DNA of 64,000 nucleotides from Corynebacterium durum. Its GTDB lineage: Bacteria > Actinomycetota > Actinomycetes > Mycobacteriales > Mycobacteriaceae. The stretch is taken from positions 1,984,001 through 2,048,000 of the forward strand of contig NZ_CP047200.1 in NCBI RefSeq assembly GCF_030408675.1, written 5' to 3'. The notes under the pieces were generated by a model. The model searched no databases and was not told the origin of the DNA. It saw only the letters and a list, made by a program, of their open reading frames with translations. The translations under genes and the position numbers were made by a program. Positions 43,923-52,008 of the stretch are shown here, in pieces (the stretch's first letter is position 1; every line of letters begins with the position of its first letter).

Positions 43923-45320
43923 CTAGTACTGCCCGTGCACCAGCGTCCTCCTGCGGTACACCCACTGCTGCACGGACGTACTAGACAAAGCCAGCAACGC
44001 CAGGATATTCAGCGGCAATGTGTCTTTGAACAGCACATACTGGATATCGGAAGGGTTGGTACTGATCAAGTGCCTATCGCTAAACACTTCCAGCAACACA
44101 AACGCCATGAGAATCAGCCGCGTGCGGTTACTGCCCTTCCAGGTGAACCAGCATCCCACGAGCAACACCGCGTTGGGAATCGCTGCAACCACGGCAGCCC
44201 ATGCCCATGGGAACGGCATCGTTCCTTCGAAAAAACCGACCGCCGATACCACGTCATTGCGAAAGCTGAACAACGCCAACAACACGACGCACGCAACACC
44301 TGCAGTCAAGGTAACCGGCCGATGCAGGACAGGGACGTAATTATCATCCACGGCATCCGGGTCAATTTTCACCGGGCCACCCGGCTCTTTGCGCGAATAA
44401 CCGTACGCGGCGCGCTCCACGCCCTCTGGAATAACAAGATTTGGCGAAAGCGCCACGGCGTCGAGGTCCACAATCGGCAAATGACCGTCCGTGGCCACAC
44501 GGTCCCCACCACCATTACGCGAGTGATAACCAGTGGAGAAATTCTCCACTATAGTCACCTTTGCCTCCGGGTTAGCATGTTGCAGGGAATGCACAATGTA
44601 ATCACGTTCAATATCAATATTTGCGTCGATTTTGTGCGTCACCTGCAGCGTAAACAGTGACAACCCCACCGAACGGTCGTAGGTGCCAGCCGCAATCCAA
44701 TCCACACGCTTACCACCAGGCAAAAGCCAGCCATCCGGGCAGCGCCACAACCGTACATGGTGGCGCTGGGAGGCGTTATCCTCCACCTCTTGTTGATAGG
44801 CCAAGCATTGAACACGGCCAAACACCAACAACGGACTCACCGGTGCCGCAGGGTAACTACGACGAAACAGCGAACTGACAATAATTCCCCACGACGATGT
44901 GAATGTCACATCGTCAGCGAGCGTCCATCCCGCCTTTGTCATGGCCTGATGAACTTCCTTCGCGGTGCCGTCAAACGCCAAGTTAATGGGATCACCCAAC
45001 AAACCATCCGAGGTGCGGGCGCGCCCAATGAAATAGCCCGGCACATAAATCTGCGTCAGCATCATATGCACGCGCGGAAGCACCAAATACGCAGTAACGA
45101 CCCAAAACGGAATCAGCAACAAAAGGTGCTGCCAGTCAATCCGCCATGATGCGGTAAGCAGAAGCAACGCCAGCCACCCGGCAAGCAGAGTGGCAATAAG
45201 GAAAAAAGCGGCGTTAAGAATAATCGACGCCCGTGGTCTACGCACCTGGTCTTCACGAACCTTCGGCGACACATGAATATACTGCGGTTTGGTCCTCCAG
45301 TTCCGGCGAAATCTGACCAT
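43923..45320 (-). CDS. Membrane protein with LssY-like C-terminal domain
   Basis: 465 residues. N-terminal pair of helices (about 35-85), a soluble LssY_C domain (about 105-260: 'AFDGTAKEVHQAMTKAGWTLADDVTFTSSW', 'RHHVRLWRCPDGWLLPGGKRVDWIAAGTYDRSVG', 'THKIDANIDIERDYIVHSL'), and four C-terminal helices. LssY domains occur with phosphatase or secretion genes; activity unknown. ATG 45318-45320 gives MVRFRRNWR. Divergent from the small membrane protein gene 45 nt away. Confidence 0.8.
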   Translation of the reverse strand: MVRFRRNWRTKPQYIHVSPKVREDQVRRPRASIILNAAFFLIATLLAGWLALLLLTASWRIDWQHLLLLIPFWVVTAYLVLPRVHMMLTQIYVPGYFIGRARTSDGLLGDPINLAFDGTAKEVHQAMTKAGWTLADDVTFTSSWGIIVSSLFRRSYPAAPVSPLLVFGRVQCLAYQQEVEDNASQRHHVRLWRCPDGWLLPGGKRVDWIAAGTYDRSVGLSLFTLQVTHKIDANIDIERDYIVHSLQHANPEAKVTIVENFSTGYHSRNGGGDRVATDGHLPIVDLDAVALSPNLVIPEGVERAAYGYSRKEPGGPVKIDPDAVDDNYVPVLHRPVTLTAGVACVVLLALFSFRNDVVSAVGFFEGTMPFPWAWAAVVAAIPNAVLLVGCWFTWKGSNRTRLILMAFVLLEVFSDRHLISTNPSDIQYVLFKDTLPLNILALLALSSTSVQQWVYRRRTLVHGQY

Positions 45321-45365
45321 GCCCGCCAGTCTAACGATGCGACGAGGTTGGGTACGGTAGGTCAC

Positions 45366-45821
45366 ATGAGCAACCGTCGCAGAAACACATCCCAGACCGC
45401 CACATTTGTGCGCATTGGCGGCCAAGAAGCAGGCGGCCTGCTCCTTGGAGCCAAAGGCGCGGGTGCCGCAGCTGGCTCCTGGATTCTTTTGGTTGCGCTG
45501 CTGGTGGCGTGCCTATTTTTCAACTGGCTGGCCATCCTGCCCGTACTCATCCTTATCGGCGGCGCAATCATCGCGGCAGGCCGACACACGTGGGCTAGCA
45601 TCCTGACCATCATGCTTCTAGCCCTTCTCGGGTTCAGTAGCGGCCTGTTCTTCTGGTGGTCTTATTATGTGCGTATCGACGCCGCACGCACCAACGAACC
45701 CACGCCCGTCGCCGCCGATTGGAATCTGGTCAGCCTTGCAATCTTTGGGGCATGCCTCGCAGGCATGTATGGCATTGGCGTCTGGGGGCGCCGCAGAAAG
45801 CAGCAGCACAACCGCGTATAG
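45366..45821 (+). CDS. Small integral membrane protein, unknown
   Basis: 151 residues; no Shine-Dalgarno before ATG (GTAGGTCACATG). About four helices ('AGSWILLVALLVACLFFNWLAILPVLILIGGAIIAAG', 'ILTIMLLALLGFSSGLFFWWSYY', 'LVSLAIFGACLAGMYGIGVWG') and a basic N-terminus and tail. No recognised family. Closely divergent from the LssY_C gene, sharing a 45-nt promoter region. Confidence 0.65.
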   Translation: MSNRRRNTSQTATFVRIGGQEAGGLLLGAKGAGAAAGSWILLVALLVACLFFNWLAILPVLILIGGAIIAAGRHTWASILTIMLLALLGFSSGLFFWWSYYVRIDAARTNEPTPVAADWNLVSLAIFGACLAGMYGIGVWGRRRKQQHNRV

Positions 45822-45852
45822 AAATAATGCTTTCATTAGGTCGCACATTCGC

Positions 45853-45890
45853 GTATAGTTGAGGTATCAACATAATAAGGTGCTACCTAA
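45853..45890 (+). promoter_or_regulatory. Promoter -10 and AAGGT-GCT-ACCT operator-like palindrome
   Basis: TATAGT (45853-45858) is a good -10. About 20 nt downstream, AGGT-GCT-ACCT (45878-45888) is a perfect 4+4 inverted repeat extended to TGCTACCTAA. Its reverse complement TTAGGTAGCA recurs at 51070-51079 upstream of the secreted protease gene. The spacing (3 nt) excludes a DtxR box (7 nt). Regulator unknown. Confidence 0.4.
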
Positions 45891-45960
45891 ACGATGTGAC
45901 GCCGGTGGTGGAGGCGCTGCATGGGTTTTCGGGGCGTCGTCACGCGCGCGAGAGGCAACA

Positions 45961-48084
45961 ATGAAGCGAATCAGGGCAATTCTGGCAACCGCACTACTGG
46001 GGCTCGGGGGAATAATGACTGCACCCGCAGTGCAGGCGCTGACCATCACACATACGGAAGAGAAAATCGATCTTGGTGCGGCACCGCTCCCCAACACCAC
46101 AACACTGGGCACCACCGTTAACGGTGCCGGAACACCCATCGGAGTGGTGGTCAGTGGCGGCGCGGGTGGCGTACTCAACATCATCGACCTAAAAACTAGG
46201 GCTAACATAGCCAGCCACGTGCTTGACGACTCCGCACGAGACGCCGGTGAAGAAGTCCACGCCTGGGGGTATGTGACGCTTTCCAACGGGCACGTTATGA
46301 TCGCGACCAGCAACGCAGGGCTTTATGATGTTGACCCGCAGAACTACCAGGTGAAGAAACTGTCTTCTGACGATCAGCCTGGGTACAAAACCAACAAAAT
46401 CAAAGAAAACGGGAAGTTCTTCTGGGACATCACCAAAGACGACAACGACAAGGTTTACATCGCGAGCTTCAGCAACAATACGGGCGCGGGCGGCCGCGTA
46501 TTCACCTACGACGGCAAAGCAACCGGCGACAAATGGGGCGACCTCCTTGGGCAAATCTCCCCAGACCAAACCACCGCACGCAGCGTTGCCTACGACAATG
46601 GCACCCTCTACATCGGGATGGGACAAACCCGGCCCGAAATCATCGCCGTGAACACCAAAAACCCCAGCGAGAAGCGCACCGTTCCGCTTGAAAATAGTGC
46701 CGTTAATGGGGCGCACGAAATCCTCTACCTCGAAGCGCTTGACGGTCGGCTGTACTCCACGGTGGATAGCAAAGACGCATGCAATAGCACCGGGACCTGC
46801 GTGATTGATGCAGCAACCGGGAAGGTGAGCGACACGCTCCAGACCTGGAGCAGCCGGACAATCAAACGTGCAGGAGAAAAATCCAAGGTCTACTACATCT
46901 ACAACTCTGGAAGCAAAGGCGGCATACTCCGCGAATACGACCCCGGCACCAAGTCCACCAAGGATCTGAACCCCAACGGTCAACTTGCGCCTAGGCTCGG
47001 GCGCAACAGCTGGGCCACCGACAATGTTCTGCTCACCAACGACATGAACAGCGGTGCCATGACGGTGTACGACTCTGGAAATGTGAGCAACGTCCCCGCA
47101 GGCACCCTCAAGGGCAGTGAACGCGGAATTCAAACCCTGACTACCGGCCCAGACGGCAACATTTACGGTGGGTTCTACATGAGCGGAACCCAGATGCTGA
47201 AAATCACCACCAGCGGCACTCCCAAGGCCGAGCTGCTTAACGACATGCCTACTGGCCAAGTCGAGGGCTTTGCCAACGTGGGAAACAAGCTCGTGGCAGG
47301 CATCTACCCTAGTGCCCGGCTCAGCGTCTTCGATCCTGGGAGCGGTCAGTGGACTGTGCAAGATAAGGCAGTTGATTCAGCTCTTCCCGAAGGCACACGT
47401 GAACAAGACAGGCCCTACACCATGACCGCCATCGACAATAACCGCGTCGCTGTCGGCACAGTGCCTAATAAAGACAAAGTTGGCGGGGCATTGGTTATCT
47501 TTAATCCACAAACTGGAGCATTTGAAGACAACCCCATTGTCATGAATGACAGCGGACCCGCCGAACTCCGCAACCTTTCCCCCGTGTCCATGGCCTACCG
47601 TGACGACAAACTCTACGTGGGAACCTCCATTCGTGGCGGCCTTGGCGTCCAACCAAAAGCCTCCGAAGCAAAGCTTTTCGTCTACAACGTGAAAAGCAAG
47701 CAGATCGAAAAAGTAGCCACCATCCCCGGAACCCCCACCGCTATCAACGCTCTCACCTTCGACGACAGTGGCAAACTCTATGGCGTTGCAGGAAAACACA
47801 TCCATGAGTTCAATCCCACCACTTTGGAAAGTGTACGAAGCTCTGACGACGTAATAACGCCAGATGCCAACCGCAGCCAGTTGCACTACAAAGACGGGAT
47901 TCTCTACACCGCGACCGGAAACAAAGTTCTAGCCGTCAACGCGGGTGACTTTAAGGATCGGGCCGAACTAGTGTCAACGGATCCGAATAAGGAAGCAAAC
48001 CCTGACTCACTGACATTGGACAAGGATGGCAACCTCTACTACTCCAAGCGACCAAACATTTACAAGATCACAGTAACTAAGTAG
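45961..48084 (+). CDS. Secreted beta-propeller protein
   Basis: 707 residues; ATG after GAGAGGCAACA. Signal peptide 'AILATALLGLGGIMTAPAVQA' with AxA cleavage at VQA-LTI. The mature chain is repetitive beta structure with propeller-blade signatures ('LTTGPDGNIYGGFYMSGTQMLKI', 'VGNKLVAGIYPSARLSVFDPGSG', 'LTFDDSGKLYGVAGKHIHEFNP', 'LTLDKDGNLYYSKRPNIYKI'), similar to NHL/SMP-30-like propellers. No sorting signal, so soluble secreted. Function not known; ligand- or polymer-binding is possible. Confidence 0.82.
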   Translation: MKRIRAILATALLGLGGIMTAPAVQALTITHTEEKIDLGAAPLPNTTTLGTTVNGAGTPIGVVVSGGAGGVLNIIDLKTRANIASHVLDDSARDAGEEVHAWGYVTLSNGHVMIATSNAGLYDVDPQNYQVKKLSSDDQPGYKTNKIKENGKFFWDITKDDNDKVYIASFSNNTGAGGRVFTYDGKATGDKWGDLLGQISPDQTTARSVAYDNGTLYIGMGQTRPEIIAVNTKNPSEKRTVPLENSAVNGAHEILYLEALDGRLYSTVDSKDACNSTGTCVIDAATGKVSDTLQTWSSRTIKRAGEKSKVYYIYNSGSKGGILREYDPGTKSTKDLNPNGQLAPRLGRNSWATDNVLLTNDMNSGAMTVYDSGNVSNVPAGTLKGSERGIQTLTTGPDGNIYGGFYMSGTQMLKITTSGTPKAELLNDMPTGQVEGFANVGNKLVAGIYPSARLSVFDPGSGQWTVQDKAVDSALPEGTREQDRPYTMTAIDNNRVAVGTVPNKDKVGGALVIFNPQTGAFEDNPIVMNDSGPAELRNLSPVSMAYRDDKLYVGTSIRGGLGVQPKASEAKLFVYNVKSKQIEKVATIPGTPTAINALTFDDSGKLYGVAGKHIHEFNPTTLESVRSSDDVITPDANRSQLHYKDGILYTATGNKVLAVNAGDFKDRAELVSTDPNKEANPDSLTLDKDGNLYYSKRPNIYKITVTK

Positions 48085-48103
48085 GTTGCACCTCCTCCTT
48101 GGG

Positions 48104-48198
48104 CAGTTGGTGCCCCTGGTGAATGCACATCACGACGCCGCTCACAGGTCGATTAGTCGTACGACCTGGTGATGTGCATTCACCAGGGGCACTAGCTG
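48104..48198. repeat. Giant imperfect palindrome with 24-bp perfect core arms
   Basis: 48110-48133 (GTGCCCCTGGTGAATGCACA then TCAC) is perfectly complementary to 48169-48192. Six more outer pairs with two G-T wobbles extend the arms to 30 bp (48104-48198). Inside, CAGGTCG (48145-48151) pairs with CGACCTG (48162-48168), leaving an 11-nt bulge on one side. It starts 20 nt after the propeller gene stop but has no T-tract, so it may be a terminator, a miniature mobile element, or part of the adjacent ATPase locus. No second copy was seen in the window. Confidence 0.85.
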
Positions 48199-48220
48199 TT
48201 GGGAGGGCATCACTGTAGGT

Positions 48221-48282
48221 TTTATCGGAAATATCGGGTTTATCGGGCGACAAGCTATTTATCGGAAATATCGACTTTATCG
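48221..48282 (+). promoter_or_regulatory. Phased TATCG repeat array upstream of ATPase gene
   Basis: Two 25-bp direct repeats, TTTATCGGAAATATCG plus a two-base variable pair (GG or AC) plus TTTATCG, at 48221-48245 and 48258-48282. They contain six TATCG pentamers at 48223, 48232, 48241, 48260, 48269 and 48278, spaced 9, 9, 19, 9, 9 bp. The array ends 24 nt before the ATPase start, so it is well placed as operator or promoter DNA, or as an iteron-like binding site for the ATPase's winged helix. Confidence 0.7.
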
Positions 48283-48306
48283 AAGCGCGGGCGGTATCCT
48301 GCAGGC

Positions 48307-49461
48307 ATGGACGACGTACGTAGGAACCCATTCCGCCCAGCTTTTGGCATCGCACCACGCGTATGGGCAGGCCGATCCACGATCATGGACACATACGCAG
48401 CATCGCTCCATTCCTTCGCCGGCAATCAAGCACGGACATTAGTGATCAGCGGACTTCGAGGAATTGGCAAAACCGCGCTAGTCAATGAGCTGGAAGAGCT
48501 CGCCCGCCAGCAAGGATGGGTTACTCTCCGTGCACACTCCACCGACAAAGATCCCATCGCCACGCTTGTTGAAAGTACAATCCCCACGGTCATTCATGAG
48601 CAATCTCCACCTGCAAAACGCACAATCACTGGCGCGACCATCGCAGGCATTGGCGCAATACAAACCACTGTGAATGACGATCCCCGTCCTACCCCAACGC
48701 TGAACAGCCAACTACGGAAACTCGCTGGACTACTGCAGCCACACGGGACAGGAATAGTGATCTCTATTGATGAGGTCCAACACGCCAATCCTGACGACCT
48801 AGCTATCATTGCGACGGCCTACCAGGACCTCATCAGGGACGGCATCGACATCAGCTTTATTGTGGCCGGGCTCAGTCACGGCGTCGATAATCTGCTGCAG
48901 CACCCCGGAACAACCTTCATCAGGCGTGGCGTGAGAGTCGAACTACAGCCATTAAGTTTTGACGAGGCGCGTGACCTGCTCATCACAACCGCTGATGAAT
49001 CCGCCGTAACAATGGACCCGGCCGCCGCCGCTAACGCAGCCAACTTCGCCCAGGGGCATCCCTACCTTGTGCAGCTCATCGGCTCCTTATCTTGGGCAAA
49101 AGCCCGCAGCGCACACGCCACGCAGATACGTGACGAACACATTGAAGAGACGAAGGCAACAGCAATCAACTCGCTTGGCTTGCAGGTACACCAACCGGAA
49201 CTCACATACTTAACCCAGTCCGAAACACGCTTTGTTGAGGCAATGGCCGAAGCCATGGGCGAAAACAACCACGCTGACATCGCCGACATTGCACGCATCC
49301 TAGGTAAGCCTGTGACGTCAATGTCGGATGTGCGCTCCAGGCTCCTCCGCAAAGAAGTCATTGACGCGTCAGGGCGCGGAGAAGTGCGGTTTCGGCTCCC
49401 CTACTTCAAGGAATACCTACGCCTGCCGGACAGCAGTTATCCGTTTAAGCAGATGCCCTGA
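48307..49461 (+). CDS. STAND/ATPase_2-like AAA ATPase with C-terminal winged helix
   Basis: 384 residues. Walker A 'VISGLRGIGKTALVNEL' (about residues 48-64), Walker B 'GIVISIDEVQHANPDDL', and a sensor region with 'GHPYLVQLIGSLSW', as in archaeal-type ATPase_2/AAA_16 proteins. The C-terminal 'ADIARILGKPVTSMSDVRSRLLRKEVIDASGRGEVRFRLPYFKEYL' reads as a winged helix-turn-helix. Such proteins are often autonomous, patchily distributed and of unknown function. The upstream TATCG array could be its own binding site (inference). Start ATG lacks a strong ribosome site. Confidence 0.78.
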   Translation: MDDVRRNPFRPAFGIAPRVWAGRSTIMDTYAASLHSFAGNQARTLVISGLRGIGKTALVNELEELARQQGWVTLRAHSTDKDPIATLVESTIPTVIHEQSPPAKRTITGATIAGIGAIQTTVNDDPRPTPTLNSQLRKLAGLLQPHGTGIVISIDEVQHANPDDLAIIATAYQDLIRDGIDISFIVAGLSHGVDNLLQHPGTTFIRRGVRVELQPLSFDEARDLLITTADESAVTMDPAAAANAANFAQGHPYLVQLIGSLSWAKARSAHATQIRDEHIEETKATAINSLGLQVHQPELTYLTQSETRFVEAMAEAMGENNHADIADIARILGKPVTSMSDVRSRLLRKEVIDASGRGEVRFRLPYFKEYLRLPDSSYPFKQMP

Positions 49462-49504
49462 GCTGGGATGTGAGGAAAACGAGGCGTCGATACGCGGGGG
49501 TTCC

Positions 49505-49999
49505 ATGTATGATCATGTCTGGAAAAGTGAGCGACAGAAAGCGGTTGAGGTGCAGTTTCGTAACTTGCTAAAAAAAGGCATCAACTTCACTCTTGTTGGT
49601 GTTGTCGGCGCGATTTTCGACTACGGGACGCGGTTCATCCTGCTGCATTTCGGTGTTCCGGCGTTTATCGCTCGCGGGTCCAGCTACATCGTGGGCAGCA
49701 CCGTAGCCTACTATCTCAACAGCTTTTTCACCTTCAAGGGTGACCGTTCCGCTGCGGAGAAGACTCGGGCCACCATCTCCTACATTGTGTGCTTCTGTAC
49801 CGCCGTGTTCGTGGATATGATTGTGCGACACACCATGGCCGATGTGCCGCAAGTACTGACTATCTCCTGGGTGATCTCCCAAGCTGCGGCAACAATCCTG
49901 AACTTCAGCATCCAAAACCTGTGGGTGTTCCGGGCTGCGAATACGGACGGTAAACAAGCGGAGCCTCGGAATACAGAAGAGACCGAACGTACACACTAG
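49505..49999 (+). CDS. GtrA-family membrane protein
   Basis: 164 residues; ATG 49505 (MYDHVWKSERQ), 43 nt after the ATPase gene. Four helices with GtrA features: 'FTLVGVVGAIFDYGTRFILLHF', 'SSYIVGSTVAYYLNSFFTFKGD', and 'ISQAAATILNFSIQNLWVFRA' (N..W.F at the end). GtrA proteins are thought to move lipid-linked sugars for wall polysaccharide modification. Same strand as the ATPase but the family link is probably incidental. Confidence 0.87.
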   Translation: MYDHVWKSERQKAVEVQFRNLLKKGINFTLVGVVGAIFDYGTRFILLHFGVPAFIARGSSYIVGSTVAYYLNSFFTFKGDRSAAEKTRATISYIVCFCTAVFVDMIVRHTMADVPQVLTISWVISQAAATILNFSIQNLWVFRAANTDGKQAEPRNTEETERTH

Positions 50000-50025
50000 G
50001 CCGCAGGAGCGTTACCAGGATTGCG

Positions 50026-50949
50026 CTATCGCGATTGCGCCAGATCCTCTGCAGAACGGTTAGTGATATTTGCCAACACATTGAAAATGTTGTGCGTTAT
50101 GCGCGTTGACACCGCCGATTGTGCATTGCCACCATAGTGAATGCCATAAATAGTTCCCCGTTCATCCAGCACTGACGAACCTGAATTGCCATAGTAGGTG
50201 TCCGTGTCGTGGTAGAACAAGCCGCGTTCCTCGCTGAAGATTCGACCGTGACCAACCCACATCGTGTTCTTCTCTTTATCCACCGGATAGCCGATAATCG
50301 TGGTTGACTTTCCATAGAGGGATTCATTGTCGGCGGACTTCATGCCAAACCAACCAGCCTTATTGCCCAAAGGCTGATCCAACTTCGCCACAGCCCAATC
50401 GCGTTCAATGTCCTGTTCAGAACGCTTATTCTCATCCATCCACACTTGGGTGACATTGGCGGTGCCGAACGGTTTAGAATCGCCGTTCTGACCTGGGCTG
50501 AACGTCATGTCCGTGAACTTATCACTCAAACAATGCCCTGACGTGACAACAGAATCAGGACCAATCAACGAACCAGTGCAGGACACGCGTTTCCCCGATT
50601 CCAGGGTAAACGTGAGAGTACCGACCCACCGGTAGGGGTATTGAGTGGCGTCCTTCACCTCATAGCGATCATCCGTGCCAATGACATCTTCATTATTTTC
50701 CTGATCACCGAAATTCGGGCGAGTCTCAGAATAACCCGGATCAACCAGCAAATCAGGTGCGCTCAACGGGTTTTCTCGATCCTGCTTACCATTCACCATT
50801 TTGTAACCAATGGGGGTGATGAGCTGACGAGTCTGCGGTGCAGCCTCTGCGACAGGGGCAGTGACTGTTGAAATAGGGGTCACAGCAGAAACAAAAAGCG
50901 CAAGCGTGCCGACACACGACAACATACATCGGAGAGTCTTATTTTTCAC
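50026..50949 (-). CDS. Secreted trypsin-like serine protease (V8/S1-type)
   Basis: 307 residues with signal peptide ('LSCVGTLALFVSAVTPISTVTAPVAEA', cleavage near AEA-APQ) and a short propeptide-like region. The triad is visible: His in 'DSVVTSGHCLSDK', Asp in 'IERDWAVAKLDQPLG', Ser in 'YYGNSGSSVLDERGTIYGIHYGG'. Length and motifs fit glutamyl-endopeptidase/V8-like proteases. A TTAGGTAGCA element shared with the propeller gene lies ~120 nt upstream. The 242-nt spacer upstream holds no gene. Confidence 0.88.
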   Translation of the reverse strand: MKNKTLRCMLSCVGTLALFVSAVTPISTVTAPVAEAAPQTRQLITPIGYKMVNGKQDRENPLSAPDLLVDPGYSETRPNFGDQENNEDVIGTDDRYEVKDATQYPYRWVGTLTFTLESGKRVSCTGSLIGPDSVVTSGHCLSDKFTDMTFSPGQNGDSKPFGTANVTQVWMDENKRSEQDIERDWAVAKLDQPLGNKAGWFGMKSADNESLYGKSTTIIGYPVDKEKNTMWVGHGRIFSEERGLFYHDTDTYYGNSGSSVLDERGTIYGIHYGGNAQSAVSTRITHNIFNVLANITNRSAEDLAQSR

Positions 50950-51191
50950 GTTCCTATCTTAGATCGGCAAAACTACAAAGTGAACAATTATGAAAATTTT
51001 TACATAAATGCAGGTCACCACAAGAACATGCACAAAGTATCATAATCGATAATTGTTTAGGTTGGCGACTTAGGTAGCAAAATGCGTATCGACGCCGCGA
51101 TGGAACGCATTTCAGGAAAAGTTACTGTGGCGGCAAGGTATTTGTCAGGTGTGGGGGTATTGTGAGGTTTGTTGTGTGGAGTGGGGTGGGA

Positions 51192-51917
51192 CTAAGAACG
51201 CACCTCATGGATACGAAATGGGGACGAATTAAACGGCCCCAGACGCGCGCGGATATATGTGAAGGCGGGTTGAGGAATCGCGACATGAGCCTCCCCCAAT
51301 CGTTGATGCAGAAGCCAGCGATAAGAAAAGCCAACAGACACTGTTGCGTTGGGAATGCCCGAGTTGGGTTGCTGGAATCTGCTTGTCGGAAGCGTGATTG
51401 TACTACGTCCCCAGGATGTGTGGGCTACGTCCTCATCAATCCGCACATACGGCCGTGTAAAAACAGAATGAAACGGCCACGCAATAACCGACGGGCGGAG
51501 ATCGCAGGTGATCGGCGTGACTGGTGTGTCAGTGCTGTGCTGTTCAGAAGGCTTGTTAGGGGTAGTCATTGGCTGCGCCGATTCCGAGCAAGCATCCCCT
51601 CGGGTTACCAACACCGATAAGAAAGCACACGCCGCCGCCCCAGACGATAACGTTTGTATGTGTTGTCCAAATAACAGCGACCACGCAATAAGTGCCGCAG
51701 CAAGCCCAACGAAAATCCAGGTCCATATGGTTGGCTCATGTGAAGCAAAGCCGCTTGCGTGACGAACCTCGATGATTGTGCCAAGCACCAAATCCAAAGC
51801 ACCCACTGCGAACAGGATGACAACAAGTACGCTGCTTCCTTGTTTAGCCATATGCAAACTCGCCCACGCCATGAGCGCTGCACCTGCGGCGACTAGGACG
51901 ATGGAAAACCTGGGCAT
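51192..51917 (-). CDS. Membrane protein with hydrophilic C-terminal half, unknown
   Basis: 241 residues from ATG 51917; a GTG six codons upstream is also possible. Four hydrophobic segments in the first ~110 residues ('FSIVLVAAGAALMAWASLHMA', 'SSVLVVILFAVGALDLVLGTII', 'IWTWIFVGLAAALIAWSLLFG', 'LSSGAAACAFLSVLVT'), then ~130 polar residues with no motif I know. Monocistronic, 91 nt downstream of the RhuM-Doc gene on the same strand. Confidence 0.6.
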   Translation of the reverse strand: MPRFSIVLVAAGAALMAWASLHMAKQGSSVLVVILFAVGALDLVLGTIIEVRHASGFASHEPTIWTWIFVGLAAALIAWSLLFGQHIQTLSSGAAACAFLSVLVTRGDACSESAQPMTTPNKPSEQHSTDTPVTPITCDLRPSVIAWPFHSVFTRPYVRIDEDVAHTSWGRSTITLPTSRFQQPNSGIPNATVSVGFSYRWLLHQRLGEAHVAIPQPAFTYIRARLGPFNSSPFRIHEVRS

Positions 51918-52008
51918 ACATTTATTCAACCCCACACCTATCCATCATAGGAACCGTCCGACGGAAAACAGATGCGTGGGGCCTGGGTAAGCCATCAACG
52001 CATTGCCG

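Noticed and set aside
45877..45890. DtxR box before the propeller gene
   Set aside because: AGGT and ACCT are 3 bp apart, not 7 as in DtxR sites.
46189..47361. 390-codon minus-strand frame across the beta-propeller gene
   Set aside because: Shadow of the real gene; composition typical of antisense frames.
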